Of a stretch of DNA of 64,000 bases, positions 29,750 through 44,100 are shown piece after piece. How positions within the stretch are numbered: the first letter of the stretch is position 1; every line of letters begins with the position of its first letter. The translations under genes were made by a program, and so were the position numbers. The notes under the pieces were generated by a model. It had not been told where the DNA came from. It saw only the letters and a list, made by a program, of their open reading frames with translations, and ran no database searches. Origin of the DNA: Salvelinus alpinus (taxonomy: Eukaryota > Chordata > Actinopteri > Salmoniformes > Salmonidae); contig NC_092120.1 of assembly GCF_045679555.1 (NCBI RefSeq), positions 7,601,574 through 7,665,573 of the forward strand, read 5' to 3'.

Positions 29750-30060
29750 ACTAGAGGTGAAGGCTGTGGGGTGAGCACCATGGGTTAGGGGGTGTGAACT
29801 CTAGGTTGGGGCCTGACTAGCACTGTGGGTGGGCTGAGGCCTGGGCCTTAGGGCTGTGTCTTGAGGCTGTGGGCCTAGCAGTTGGGTGAGGGCTGTGGGG
29901 ATAGATGTGAGGTTAAGAGCTTGTGGGGTGGGTTGGCTGAGAGCTAGTGCTGGGGGTGCACTGAGGGAAAGGGCTCAGGGCTGTGGGTGGTCTGAGCAAA
30001 GTGGATTGGTGGGCTGAACACTAGGGGTGGGGGGCTGAACACTGGGTGTGGCGGAGGGGG
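29750..30060. repeat. G-rich degenerate repeat
   Basis: Loosely repeated GGGCTGTGGG, GTGGGCTGAG and CTAGGGGTGGGGG words, with several runs of three to five G on the plus strand. No fixed period. Confidence 0.6.
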
Positions 30061-30475
30061 GCAGCTGTGAGGCGGACCTCACTATTGATTGGGCTCTGCA
30101 GGCTGAGACCAGCCAATTCGAAGCACCAGTGAGCCGAGACCGATTGGCCCTCCTGAGTTACAAAATCCCTGCGCTGCTCTCCTCATTTCCCCCCCCCCAA
30201 AATATCTCTCATTCTCTCCTGTCAAAACGTCTGTTAGAGAAAGTTTGGAATTTTGGCTGAAAATACATATTTATTAATATCATATTTCTAATGAATATTC
30301 CCAATAGGTCTGTTTTTAGACCGATGCGACATTGTCTATATGTAACACTGTTGTAACCAAGATTGTTCAGAATAAACACATCGCTATGATGTTGTAGGTG
30401 AAACTAAGGTCAAGGACTCTGCTAGCCTCATCTCTCCCCTGTAATCTCTCAGCTTAGAGGGCTTATTGCTGCTGG
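30061..30475. other. Noncoding stretch, nothing recognised
   Basis: No gene, RNA or clear repeat unit was seen; the 70-codon frame at 30048-30260 has no motif. Confidence 0.5.
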
Positions 30476-30674
30476 CCTAAAGAACAGTGAAACGCAGCCT
30501 AAAGAACAGTGAAACACAGCCTAAAGAACAGTGAAACACAGCCTAAAGAACAGTGAAACACAGTTTAAAGAACAGTGAAACGCAGCTTAAAGAACAATGA
30601 AACGCAGCTTAAAGAACAGTGAAACGCAGCTTAAAGAACAGTGAAACGCAGCTTAAAGAACAGTGAAACGCAGC
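30476..30674. repeat. 22-bp minisatellite, nine units
   Basis: CCTAAAGAACAGTGAAACGC plus AG repeats every 22 bp. Variants are CCTAAAG or TTTAAAG/CTTAAAG, ACGCAG or ACACAG, and one ACAATG. Low divergence. Confidence 0.95.
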
Positions 30675-31058
30675 CTAGCCTAGGGCTGTTTTCTAATCAT
30701 ACTCCATTCTTTTCAGTATTGAAATATTGCATTCGGGGATCATTTCATAACAGGATTGGAAATCCATTTAAATTCTTGTCTGTTTAAGGAAGAGGCATGC
30801 GATTACACTGAACAAAAATATCAACGCAACATGCAACAATTTTACTGAGTTACAGTTCATATTAGGAAATCAGTCAATTGAAATAAATTCATTAGGCCCT
30901 AATCTATGGATTTCACATGACTGGGAATACAGATATGCATCTGTTGGTCACAGATACCTTTAAAAAAGGTAGGGGGGTGGATCAGAAAACCTGTCAGTTT
31001 CTGGTATTACCACCATTTGCGTCTTGCAGCACGAGACACCTTCTTCACATAGAGTTGA

Positions 31059-31770
31059 TCAGGCCTGTGGAATGTTATCCCACTCCTCTTCAATGGCTGT
31101 GCAGTTGCTGGATATTGGGAATATCCCGTTTGTGCGGCGGACTTTCTGCTGTTTGACTTTCCCATCTGGATTAGTGCAGGCTGAATATTGAAGCCAGAGC
31201 ATCCCGAACATGCTCAATGGATGACACGTCGGGTGAGTATGCAGGCAATGGAAGAACAGGGACTTTTCAGCTTCCAGGAATTGTGTACAGATCCTTGTGA
31301 CATTGGGCCGTGCATTATGCTGAAACATGAGGTGATGGAGGCAGATGAATGGCACGACACAATGGACCTCAGGATCTCCTCACGGTATCTCTGCATTCAA
31401 ATTGCCATCGATGAAATGCCATTGTATTTGTTGTCCGCAGCTTATACCTGCTCTTACCATAACCCCACCGACACCACGGGGCACTCTGTTCACAACGTTG
31501 ACATCAGCAAACTGCTCGCCCACACAACGCCATACACGCTGTCTGCTATCTGCCCGGTACAGTTGAAACGGATTCATCTGTGAAGAGCACACTTCTCCAG
31601 CATGCCAGTGGCCACCAAAGGTTAGCATTTGCCCATTGAAGTTGGTTAAGACGCCAAACTGCATTCAGGGCAAGATCCTGGTGAAGATGACGAGCACACA
31701 GATGAGCTTTCCTGAGACGGTTTCTGACAGTTTTCAAAAATTGTTCGCTCATGTTCACCTCATGAAACAT
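31059..31770 (-). pseudogene. Tc1-like transposase, frameshifted remnant
   Basis: Three minus-strand frames together cover part of the transposase: 31770-31546 (LCARHLHQDLALNAVWRLNQ, then WRSVLFTDES with the first catalytic Asp), 31664-31380 (RVWRCVGEQFADVNVVNR, then GGVMVRAGISCGQ and FIDGNLNAE) and 31355-31059 (HHLMFQHNARPN, ICTQFLEAE, ending AIEEEWDNIPQA). The second catalytic Asp region reads FQHNARP, where the usual HDNARP Asp is missing, and the third acidic residue region is damaged. The helix-turn-helix start is absent. Between the last two blocks, 31128-31187 is foreign to the family and matches 26857-26916. It cannot encode an active transposase. Confidence 0.85.
31128..31187. repeat. 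60-bp insert in the Tc1-like copy, inverse match to 26857-26916
   Basis: Exact 60-bp reverse-complement match to 26857-26916. It sits where transposase sequence is expected between GATATTGG on the left and CCAGAGCATCCC on the right, so it appears to replace or add to the element. Confidence 0.9.
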
Positions 31771-31988
31771 GAGACCAACACTTTACATGTTGTGTTTATA
31801 TTTTTGTTCGGTGTATATCAAGAAATGTATTGCAGTTAGGTTTTCAAATATATTGAATTTGCCCATTGGTGCCCACTAAAAAAAAGTAATACGCATGACG
31901 TCTCTGAGTCAGGTAGTTGTTGGAATGGTGTTGCTAAGCTTTTCATTCCTGACAGTCTGATATTGTGTATTGTGTGTTTGTCTCTAGG

Positions 31989-32113
<125 letters not shown>

Positions 32114-32124
32114 TTGTGTATTTG

Positions 32125-35100
32125 TCTCTATAGTTAGTCACATGTTGTGTTCTGTGTCTCTGTAGTTAGTCACATGTTGTGTTCTGTGTCTCTGTAGTTA
32201 GTCACATGTTGTTGTGTTCTGTCTCTATAGGTACAGTCACATGTTGTGGTGTTCTGTGTCTATAGGTACAGTCACATGTTGTTGTGTTCTGTCTCTATAG
32301 GTACAGTCACATGTTGTTGTGTTCTGTCTCTATAGGTACAGTCACATGTTGTTGTGTTCTGTCTCTATAGTTACAGTCACATGTTGTTGTTCTGTCTCTA
32401 TAGGTACAGTCACATGTTGTTGTGTTCTGTCTCTATAGGTACAGTCACATGTTGTTGTGTTCTGTCTCTATAGGTACAGTCACATGTTGTTGTGTTCTGT
32501 CTCTATAGGTACAGTCACATGTTGTTGTGTTCTGTCTCTATAGGTACAGTCACATGTTGTTGTGTTCTGTCTCTATAGTTACAGTCACATGTTGTTGTGT
32601 TCTGTCTCTATAGGTACAGTCACATGTTGTTGTGTTCTGTGTTTCTATAGGTACAGTCACATGTTGTTTTTCTGTCTCTATAGGTACAGTCACATGTTGT
32701 TGTGTTCTGTCTCTATAGGTACAGTCACATGTTGTTGTGTTCTGTCTCTATAGGTACAGTCACATGTTGTTGTGTTCTGTCTCTATAGGTACAGTCACAT
32801 GTTGTTGTGTTCTGTCTCTATAGGTACAGTCACATGTTGTTGTGTTCTGTCTCTATAGGTACAGTCACATGTTGTTGTGTTCTGTCTCTATAGGTACAGT
32901 CACATGTTGTTGTGTTCTGTCTCTATAGGTACAGTCACATGTTGTTGTGTTCTGTCTCTATAGGTACAGTCACATGTTGTTGTGTTCTGTCTCTATAGTT
33001 ACAGTCACATGTTGTTGTGTTCTGTCTCTATAGGTACAGTCACATGTTGTTGTGTTCTGTGTTTCTATAGGTACAGTCACATGTTGTTTTTCTGTCTCTA
33101 TAGGTACAGTCACATGTTGTTGTGTTCTGTCTCTATAGGTACAGTCACATGTTGTTGTGTTCTGTCTCTATAGGTACAGTCACATGTTGTTGTGTTCTGT
33201 CTCTATAGGTACAGTCACATGTTGTTGTGTTCTGTCTCTATAGGTACAGTCACATGTTGTTGTGTTCTGTCTCTATAGGTACAGTCACATGTTGTTGTGT
33301 TCTGTCTCTATAGTTACAGTCACATGTTGTTGTGTTCTGTCTCTATAGGTACAGTCACATGTTGTTGTGTTCTGTGTTTCTATAGGTACAGTCACATGTT
33401 GTTGTTCTGTCTCTATAGGTACAGTCACATGTTGTTGTGTTCTGTCTCTATAGGTACAGTCACATGTTGTTGTGTTCTGTCTCTCTATAGGTACAGTCAC
33501 ATGTTGTTGTGTTCTGTCTCTATAGGTACAGTCACATGTTGTTGTGTTCTGTCTCTATAGGTACAGTCACATGTTGTTGTGTTCTGTCTCTCTATAGGTA
33601 CAGTCACATGTTGTTGTGTTCTGTCTCTATAGTTACAGTCACATGTTGTTGTGTTCTGTCTCTATAGGTACAGTCACATGTTGTTGTGTTCTGTCTCTAT
33701 AGGTACAGTCACATGTTGTTGTGTTCTGTCTCTATAGGTACAGTCACATGTTGTTGTGTTCTGTGTTTATAGGTACAGTCACATGTTGTTGTGTTCTGTC
33801 TCTCTATAGGTACAGTCACATGTTGTTGTTCTGTCTCTATAGGTACAGTCACATGTTGTTGTGTTCTGTCTCTATAGGTACAGTCACATGTTGTTGTGTT
33901 CTGTCTCTATAGGTACAGTCACATGTTGTTGTGTTCTGTCTCTATAGGTACAGTCACATGTTGTTGTTCTGTGTCTCTATAGGTACAGTCACATGTTGTT
34001 GTGTTCTGTCTCTATAGTTACAGTCACATGTTGTTGTGTTCTGTCTCTCTATAGGTACAGTCACATGTTGTTGTGTTCTGTCTCTATAGTTACAGTCACA
34101 TGTTGTTGTGTTCTGTCTCTATAGGTACAGTCACATGTTGTTGTGTTCTGTCTCTATAGGTACAGTCACATGTTGTTGTGTTCTGTCTCTATAGGTACAG
34201 TCACATGTTGTTGTGTTCTGTGTTTATAGGTACAGTCACATGTTGTTGTGTTCTGTCTCTCTATAGGTACAGTCACATGTTGTTGTTCTGTCTCTATAGG
34301 TACAGTCACATGTTGTTGTGTTCTGTCTCTATAGGTACAGTCACATGTTGTTGTGTTCTGTCTCTATAGGTACAGTCACATGTTGTTGTGTTCTGTCTCT
34401 ATAGGTACAGTCACATGTTGTTGTGTTCTGTCTCTATAGGTACAGTCACATGTTGTTGTTCTGTCTCTATAGGTACAGTCACATGTTGTTGTGTTCTGTC
34501 TCTCTATAGGTACAGTCACATGTTGTTGTGTTCTGTCTCTATAGTTACAGTCACATGTTGTTGTTCTGTCTCTATAGGTACAGTCACATGTTGTTGTGTT
34601 CTGTCTCTATAGGTACAGTCACATGTTGTTGTGTTCTGTCTCTATAGGTACAGTCACATGTTGTTGTTCTGTGTTTCTATAGGTACAGTCACATGTTGTT
34701 GTGTTCTGTCTCTATAGGTACAGTCACATGTTGTTGTGTTCTGTCTCTATAGTTACAGTCACATGTTGTTGTGTTCTGTCTCTATAGGTACAGTCACATG
34801 TTGTTGTGTTCTGTCTCTATAGGTACAGTCACATGTTGTTGTGTTCTGTCTCTATAGGTACAGTCACATGTTGTTTTTCTGTGTTTCTATAGGTACAGTC
34901 ACATGTTGTTGTGTTCTGTCTCTATAGGTACAGTCACATGTTGTTGTTCTGTCTCTATAGGTACAGTCACATGTTGTTGTGTTCTGTCTCTATAGGTACA
35001 GTCACATGTTGTTGTTCTGTCTCTATAGGTACAGTCACATGTTGTTGTGTTCTGTCTCTATAGGTACAGTCACATGTTGTTGTGTTCTGTCTCTATAGGT

Positions 35101-38100
35101 ACAGTCACATGTTGTTGTTCTGTCTCTATAGGTACAGTCACATGTTGTTGTTCTGTCTCTATAGGTACAGTCACATGTTGTTGTGTTCTGTTTCTATAGG
35201 TACAGTCACATGTTGTTGTGTTCTGTCTCTTTAGATACAGTCACATGTTGTTGTGTTCTGTCTCTATAGTTACAGTCACATGTTGTTGTGTTCTGTCTCT
35301 TTAGGTACAGTCACATGTTGTTGTGTTCTGTCTCTATAGGTACAGTCACATGTTGTTGTGTTCTGTCTCTATAGGTACAGTCACATGTTGTTGTGTTCTG
35401 TCTCTATAGGTACAGTCACATGTTGTTGTGTTCTGTCTCTATAGGTACAGTCACATGTTGTTGTGTTCTGTCTCTCTATAGGTACAGTCACATGTTGTTG
35501 TGTTCTGTCTCTATAGGTACAGTCACATGTTGTTGTGTTCTGTCTCTATAGGTACAGTCACATGTTGTTGTGTTCTGTCTCTATAGGTACAGTCACATGT
35601 TGTTGTGTTCTGTTTCTATAGGTACAGTCACATGTTGTTGTGTTCTGTCTCTATAGGTACAGTCACATGTTGTTGTGTTCTGTTTCTATAGGTACAGTCA
35701 CATGTTGTTGTGTTCTGTCTCTATAGGTACAGTCACATGTTGTTGTGTTCTGTCTCTATAGGTACAGTCACATGTTGTTGTGTTCTGTGTCTATAGGTAC
35801 AGTCACATGTTGTTGTGTTCTGTCTCTCTATAGGTACAGTCACATGTTGTTGTTCTGTCTCTATAGGTACAGTCACTTGTTGTTGTGTTCTGTCTCTATA
35901 GGTACAGTCACATGTTGTTGTTCTGTCTCTATAGGTACAGTCACATGTTGTTGTGTTCTGTCTCTCTATAGGTACAGTCACATGTTGTTGTGTTCTGTCT
36001 CTATAGTTACAGTCACATGTTGTTGTTCTGTCTCTATAGGTACAGTCACATGTTGTTGTGTTCTGTCTCTATAGGTACAGTCACATGTTGTTGTGTTCTG
36101 TCTCTATAGGTACAGTCACATGTTGTTGTTCTGTGTTTCTATAGGTACAGTCACATGTTGTTGTGTTCTGTCTCTATAGGTACAGTCACATGTTGTTGTG
36201 TTCTGTCTCTATAGTTACAGTCACATGTTGTTGTGTTCTGTCTCTATAGGTACAGTCACATGTTGTTGTGTTCTGTCTCTATAGGTACAGTCACATGTTG
36301 TTGTGTTCTGTCTCTATAGGTACAGTCACATGTTGTTTTTCTGTGTTTCTATAGGTACAGTCACATGTTGTTGTGTTCTGTCTCTATAGGTACAGTCACA
36401 TGTTGTTGTTCTGTCTCTATAGGTACAGTCACATGTTGTTGTGTTCTGTCTCTATAGGTACAGTCACATGTTGTTGTGTTCTGTCTCTATAGGTACAGTC
36501 ACATGTTGTTGTGTTCTGTCTCTATAGGTACAGTCACATGTTGTTGTTCTGTCTCTATAGGTACAGTCACATGTTGTTGTTCTGTCTCTATAGGTACAGT
36601 CACATGTTGTTGTGTTCTGTTTCTATAGGTACAGTCACATGTTGTTGTGTTCTGTCTCTTTAGATACAGTCACATGTTGTTGTGTTCTGTCTCTATAGTT
36701 ACAGTCACATGTTGTTGTGTTCTGTCTCTTTAGGTACAGTCACATGTTGTTGTGTTCTGTCTCTATAGGTACAGTCACATGTTGTTGTGTTCTGTCTCTA
36801 TAGGTACAGTCACATGTTGTTGTGTTCTGTCTCTATAGGTACAGTCACATGTTGTTGTGTTCTGTCTCTATAGGTACAGTCACATGTTGTTGTGTTCTGT
36901 CTCTCTATAGGTACAGTCACATGTTGTTGTGTTCTGTCTCTATAGGTACAGTCACATGTTGTTGTGTTCTGTCTCTATAGGTACAGTCACATGTTGTTGT
37001 GTTCTGTCTCTATAGGTACAGTCATATGTTGTTGTGTTCTGTTTCTATAGGTACAGTCACATGTTGTTGTGTTCTGTCTCTATAGGTACAGTCACATGTT
37101 GTTGTGTTCTGTTTCTATAGGTACAGTCACATGTTGTTGTGTTCTGTCTCTATAGGTACAGTCACATGTTGTTGTGTTCTGTCTCTATAGGTACAGTCAC
37201 ATGTTGTTGTGTTCTGTGTCTATAGGTACAGTCACATGTTGTTGTGTTCTGTCTCTCTATAGGTACAGTCACATGTTGTTGTTCTGTCTCTATAGGTACA
37301 GTCACTTGTTGTTGTGTTCTGTCTCTATAGGTACAGTCACATGTTGTTGTTCTGTCTCTATAGGTACAGTCACATGTTGTTGTTCTGTCTCTATAGGTAC
37401 AGTCACATGTTGTTGTGTTCTGTCTCTATAGGTACAGTCACATGTTGTTGTGTTCTGTCTCTATAGGTACAGTCACATGTTGTTGTGTTCTGTCTCTATA
37501 GGTACAGTCACATGTTGTTGTGTTCTGTCTCTATAGGTACAGTCACATGTTGTTGTTCTGTCTCTATAGGTACAGTCACATGTTGTTGTGTTCTGTCTCT
37601 CTATAGGTACAGTCACATGTTGTTGTGTTCTGTCTCTATAGTTACAGTCACATGTTGTTGTTCTGTCTCTATAGGTACAGTCACATGTTGTTGTGTTCTG
37701 TCTCTATAGGTACAGTCACATGTTGTTGTTCTGTGTTTCTATAGGTACAGTCACATGTTGTTATGTTCTGTCTCTATAGGTACAGTCACATGTTGTTGTG
37801 TTCTGTCTCTATAGTTACAGTCACATGTTGTTGTGTTCTGTCTCTATAGGTACAGTCACATGTTGTTGTGTTCTGTCTCTATAGGTACAGTCAAATGTTG
37901 TTGTGTTCTGTCTCTATAGGTACAGTCACATGTTGTTTTTCTGTGTTTCTATAGGTACAGTCACATGTTGTTGTGTTCTGTCTCTATAGGTACAGTCACA
38001 TGTTGTTGTTCTGTCTCTATAGGTACAGTCACATGTTGTTGTGTTCTGTCTCTATAGGTACAGTCACATGTTGTTGTTCTGTCTCTATAGGTACAGTCAC

Positions 38101-41100
38101 ATGTTGTTGTGTTCTGTCTCTATAGGTACAGTCACATGTTGTTGTTCTGTCTCTATAGGTACAGTCACATGTTGTTGTTCTGTGTCTATAGGTACAGTCA
38201 CATGTTGTTGTGTTCTGTCTCTATAGGTACAGTCACATGTTGTTGTGTTCTGTCTCTTTAGGTACAGTCACATGTTGTTGTGTTCTGTCTCTATAGTTAC
38301 AGTCACATGTTGTTGTGTTCTGTCTCTATAGGTACAGTCACATGTTGTTGTTCTGTGTCTCTATAGGTACAGTCACATGTTGTTGTGTTCTGTCTCTATA
38401 GTTACAGTCACATGTTGTTGTGTTCTGTCTCTCTATAGGTACAGTCACATGTTGTTGTGTTCTGTCTCTATAGTTACAGTCACATGTTGTTGTGTTCTGT
38501 CTCTATAGGTACAGTCACATGTTGTTGTGTTCTGTCTCTATAGGTACAGTCACATGTTGTTGTGTTCTGTCTCTATAGGTACAGTCACATGTTGTTGTGT
38601 TCTGTGTTTATAGGTACAGTCACATGTTGTTGTGTTCTGTCTCTCTATAGGTACAGTCACATGTTGTTGTTCTGTCTCTATAGGTACAGTCACATGTTGT
38701 TGTGTTCTGTCTCTATAGGTACAGTCACATGTTGTTGTGTTCTGTCTCTATAGGTACAGTCACATGTTGTTGTGTTCTGTCTCTATAGGTACAGTCACAT
38801 GTTGTTGTGTTCTGTCTCTATAGGTACAGTCACATGTTGTTGTTCTGTCTCTATAGGTACAGTCACATGTTGTTGTGTTCTGTCTCTCTATAGGTACAGT
38901 CACATGTTGTTGTGTTCTGTCTCTATAGGTACAGTCACATGTTGTTGTGTTCTGTCTCTATAGGTACAGTCACATGTTGTTGTGTTCTGTCTCTATAGGT
39001 ACAGTCACATGTTGTTGTGTTCTGTTTCTATAGGTACAGTCACATGTTGTTGTGTTCTGTCTCTATAGGTACAGTCACATGTTGTTGTGTTCTGTTTCTA
39101 TAGGTACAGTCACATGTTGTTGTGTTCTGTCTCTATAGGTACAGTCACATGTTGTTGTGTTCTGTCTCTATAGGTACAGTCACATGTTGTTGTGTTCTGT
39201 CTCTATAGGTACAGTCACATGTTGTTGTTCTGTCTCTATAGGTACAGTCACATGTTGTTGTTCTGTCTCTATAGGTACAGTCACATGTTGTTGTGTTCTG
39301 TTTCTATAGGTACAGTCACATGTTGTTGTGTTCTGTCTCTTTAGATACAGTCACATGTTGTTGTGTTCTGTCTCTATAGTTACAGTCACATGTTGTTGTG
39401 TTCTGTCTCTTTAGGTACAGTCACATGTTGTTGTGTTCTGTCTCTATAGGTACAGTCACATGTTGTTGTGTTCTGTCTCTATAGGTACAGTCACATGTTG
39501 TTGTGTTCTGTCTCTATAGGTACAGTCACATGTTGTTGTGTTCTGTCTCTATAGGTACAGTCACATGTTGTTGTGTTCTGTCTCTCTATAGGTACAGTCA
39601 CATGTTGTTGTGTTCTGTCTCTATAGGTACAGTCACATGTTGTTGTGTTCTGTCTCTATAGGTACAGTCACATGTTGTTGTGTTCTGTTTCTATAGGTAC
39701 AGTCACATGTTGTTGTGTTCTGTCTCTATAGGTACAGTCACATGTTGTTGTGTTCTGTCTCTATAGGTACAGTCACATGTTGTTGTGTTCTGTTTCTATA
39801 GGTACAGTCACATGTTGTTGTGTTCTGTCTCTATAGGTACAGTCACATGTTGTTGTGTTCTGTTTCTATAGGTACAGTCACATGTTGTTGTGTTCTGTCT
39901 CTATAGGTACAGTCACATGTTGTTGTGTTCTGTCTCTATAGGTACAGTCACATGTTGTTGTGTTCTGTGTCTATAGGTACAGTCACATGTTGTTGTGTTC
40001 TGTCTCTCTATAGGTACAGTCACATGTTGTTGTTCTGTCTCTATAGGTACAGTCACTTGTTGTTGTGTTCTGTCTCTATAGGTACAGTCACATGTTGTTG
40101 TTCTGTCTCTATAGGTACAGTCACATGTTGTTGTTCTGTCTCTATAGGTACAGTCACATGTTGTTGTGTTCTGTCTCTATAGGTACAGTCACATGTTGTT
40201 GTGTTCTGTCTCTATAGGTACAGTCACATGTTGTTGTGTTCTGTCTCTATAGGTACAGTCACATGTTGTTGTGTTCTGTCTCTATAGGTACAGTCACATG
40301 TTGTTGTTCTGTCTCTATAGGTACAGTCACATGTTGTTGTGTTCTGTCTCTCTATAGGTACAGTCACATGTTGTTGTGTTCTGTCTCTATAGTTACAGTC
40401 ACATGTTGTTGTTCTGTCTCTATAGGTACAGTCACATGTTGTTGTGTTCTGTCTCTATAGGTACAGTCACATGTTGTTGTTCTGTGTTTCTATAGGTACA
40501 GTCACATGTTGTTATGTTCTGTCTCTATAGGTACAGTCACATGTTGTTGTGTTCTGTCTCTATAGTTACAGTCACATGTTGTTGTGTTCTGTCTCTATAG
40601 GTACAGTCACATGTTGTTGTGTTCTGTCTCTATAGGTACAGTCAAATGTTGTTGTGTTCTGTCTCTATAGGTACAGTCACATGTTGTTTTTCTGTGTTTC
40701 TATAGGTACAGTCACATGTTGTTGTGTTCTGTCTCTATAGGTACAGTCACATGTTGTTGTTCTGTCTCTATAGGTACAGTCACATGTTGTTGTGTTCTGT
40801 CTCTATAGGTACAGTCACATGTTGTTGTTCTGTCTCTATAGGTACAGTCACATGTTGTTGTGTTCTGTCTCTATAGGTACAGTCACATGTTGTTGTTCTG
40901 TCTCTATAGGTACAGTCACATGTTGTTGTTCTGTGTCTATAGGTACAGTCACATGTTGTTGTGTTCTGTCTCTATAGGTACAGTCACATGTTGTTGTGTT
41001 CTGTCTCTTTAGGTACAGTCACATGTTGTTGTGTTCTGTCTCTATAGTTACAGTCACATGTTGTTGTGTTCTGTCTCTATAGGTACAGTCACATGTTGTT

Positions 41101-44100
41101 GTTCTGTGTCTCTATAGGTACAGTCACATGTTGTTGTGTTCTGTCTCTATAGTTACAGTCACATGTTGTTGTGTTCTGTCTCTCTATAGGTACAGTCACA
41201 TGTTGTTGTGTTCTGTCTCTATAGGTACAGTCACATGTTGTTATGTTCTGTCTCTATAGTTACAGTCACATGTTGTTGTGTTCTGTCTCTATAGGTACAG
41301 TCACATGTTGTTGTGTTCTGTCTCTATAGGTACAGTCACATGTTGTTGTGTTCTGTCTCTATAGGTACAGTCACATGTTGTTGTGTTCTGTGTTTATAGG
41401 TACAGTCACATGTTGTTGTGTTCTGTCTCTCTATAGGTACAGTCACATGTTGTTGTTCTGTCTCTATAGGTACAGTCACATGTTGTTGTTCTGTGTCTCT
41501 ATAGGTACAGTCACATGTTGTTGTGTTCTGTCTCTATAGTTACAGTCACATGTTGTTGTGTTCTGTCTCTCTATAGGTACAGTCACATGTTGTTGTGTTC
41601 TGTCTCTATAGTTACAGTCACATGTTGTTGTGTTCTGTCTCTATAGGTACAGTCACATGTTGTTGTGTTCTGTCTCTATAGGTACAGTCACATGTTGTTG
41701 TGTTCTGTCTCTATAGGTACAGTCACATGTTGTTGTGTTCTGTGTTTATAGGTACAGTCACATGTTGTTGTGTTCTGTCTCTCTATAGGTACAGTCACAT
41801 GTTGTTGTTCTGTCTCTATAGGTACAGTCACATGTTGTTGTGTTCTGTCTCTATAGGTACAGTCACATGTTGTTGTGTTCTGTCTCTATAGGTACAGTCA
41901 CATGTTGTTGTGTTCTGTCTCTATAGGTACAGTCACATGTTGTTGTGTTCTGTCTCTATAGGTACAGTCACATGTTGTTGTTCTGTCTCTATAGGTACAG
42001 TCACATGTTGTTGTGTTCTGTCTCTCTATAGGTACAGTCACATGTTGTTGTGTTCTGTCTCTATAGGTACAGTCACATGTTGTTGTGTTCTGTCTCTATA
42101 GGTACAGTCACATGTTGTTGTGTTCTGTCTCTATAGGTACAGTCACATGTTGTTGTGTTCTGTTTCTATAGGTACAGTCACATGTTGTTGTGTTCTGTCT
42201 CTATAGGTACAGTCACATGTTGTTGTGTTCTGTTTCTATAGGTACAGTCACATGTTGTTGTGTTCTGTCTCTATAGGTACAGTCACATGTTGTTGTGTTC
42301 TGTCTCTATAGGTACAGTCACATGTTGTTGTGTTCTGTCTCTATAGGTACAGTCACATGTTGTTGTTCTGTCTCTATAGGTACAGTCACATGTTGTTGTT
42401 CTGTCTCTATAGGTACAGTCACATGTTGTTGTGTTCTGTTTCTATAGGTACAGTCACATGTTGTTGTGTTCTGTCTCTTTAGATACAGTCACATGTTGTT
42501 GTGTTCTGTCTCTATAGTTACAGTCACATGTTGTTGTGTTCTGTCTCTTTAGGTACAGTCACATGTTGTTGTGTTCTGTCTCTATAGGTACAGTCACATG
42601 TTGTTGTGTTCTGTCTCTATAGGTACAGTCACATGTTGTTGTGTTCTGTCTCTATAGGTACAGTCACATGTTGTTGTGTTCTGTCTCTATAGGTACAGTC
42701 ACATGTTGTTGTGTTCTGTCTCTCTATAGGTACAGTCACATGTTGTTGTGTTCTGTCTCTATAGGTACAGTCACATGTTGTTGTGTTCTGTCTCTATAGG
42801 TACAGTCACATGTTGTTGTGTTCTGTCTCTATAGGTACAGTCATATGTTGTTGTGTTCTGTTTCTATAGGTACAGTCACATGTTGTTGTGTTCTGTCTCT
42901 ATAGGTACAGTCACATGTTGTTGTGTTCTGTTTCTATAGGTACAGTCACATGTTGTTGTGTTCTGTCTCTATAGGTACAGTCACATGTTGTTGTGTTCTG
43001 TCTCTATAGGTACAGTCACATGTTGTTGTGTTCTGTGTCTATAGGTACAGTCACATGTTGTTGTGTTCTGTCTCTCTATAGGTACAGTCACATGTTGTTG
43101 TTCTGTCTCTATAGGTACAGTCACTTGTTGTTGTGTTCTGTCTCTATAGGTACAGTCACATGTTGTTGTTCTGTCTCTATAGGTACAGTCACATGTTGTT
43201 GTTCTGTCTCTATAGGTACAGTCACATGTTGTTGTGTTCTGTCTCTATAGGTACAGTCACATGTTGTTGTGTTCTGTCTCTATAGGTACAGTCACATGTT
43301 GTTGTGTTCTGTCTCTATAGGTACAGTCACATGTTGTTGTGTTCTGTCTCTATAGGTACAGTCACATGTTGTTGTTCTGTCTCTATAGGTACAGTCACAT
43401 GTTGTTGTGTTCTGTCTCTCTATAGGTACAGTCACATGTTGTTGTGTTCTGTCTCTATAGTTACAGTCACATGTTGTTGTTCTGTCTCTATAGGTACAGT
43501 CACATGTTGTTGTGTTCTGTCTCTATAGGTACAGTCACATGTTGTTGTTCTGTGTTTCTATAGGTACAGTCACATGTTGTTATGTTCTGTCTCTATAGGT
43601 ACAGTCACATGTTGTTGTGTTCTGTCTCTATAGTTACAGTCACATGTTGTTGTGTTCTGTCTCTATAGGTACAGTCACATGTTGTTGTGTTCTGTCTCTA
43701 TAGGTACAGTCAAATGTTGTTGTGTTCTGTCTCTATAGGTACAGTCACATGTTGTTTTTCTGTGTTTCTATAGGTACAGTCACATGTTGTTGTGTTCTGT
43801 CTCTATAGGTACAGTCACATGTTGTTGTTCTGTCTCTATAGGTACAGTCACATGTTGTTGTGTTCTGTCTCTATAGGTACAGTCACATGTTGTTGTTCTG
43901 TCTCTATAGGTACAGTCACATGTTGTTGTGTTCTGTCTCTATAGGTACAGTCACATGTTGTTGTTCTGTCTCTATAGGTACAGTCACATGTTGTTGTTCT
44001 GTGTCTATAGGTACAGTCACATGTTGTTGTGTTCTGTCTCTATAGGTACAGTCACATGTTGTTGTGTTCTGTCTCTTTAGGTACAGTCACATGTTGTTGT

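Larger units (their letters stand above)
30806..31813 (-). mobile_element. Tc1/mariner-like element, decayed
   Basis: It starts CACTGAACAAAAATATCAAC and ends TTTATATTTTTGTTCGGTG, inverted ends, with TA on both sides (30804-30805 and 31814-31815), the Tc1/mariner target. The 1008-bp body carries a broken transposase on the minus strand. The left-hand part also holds GCAACATGCAACAATTTTAC, a subterminal word known in fish Tc1-like elements. It is about 60 bp away from containing a full transposase N-terminus. Confidence 0.88.
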
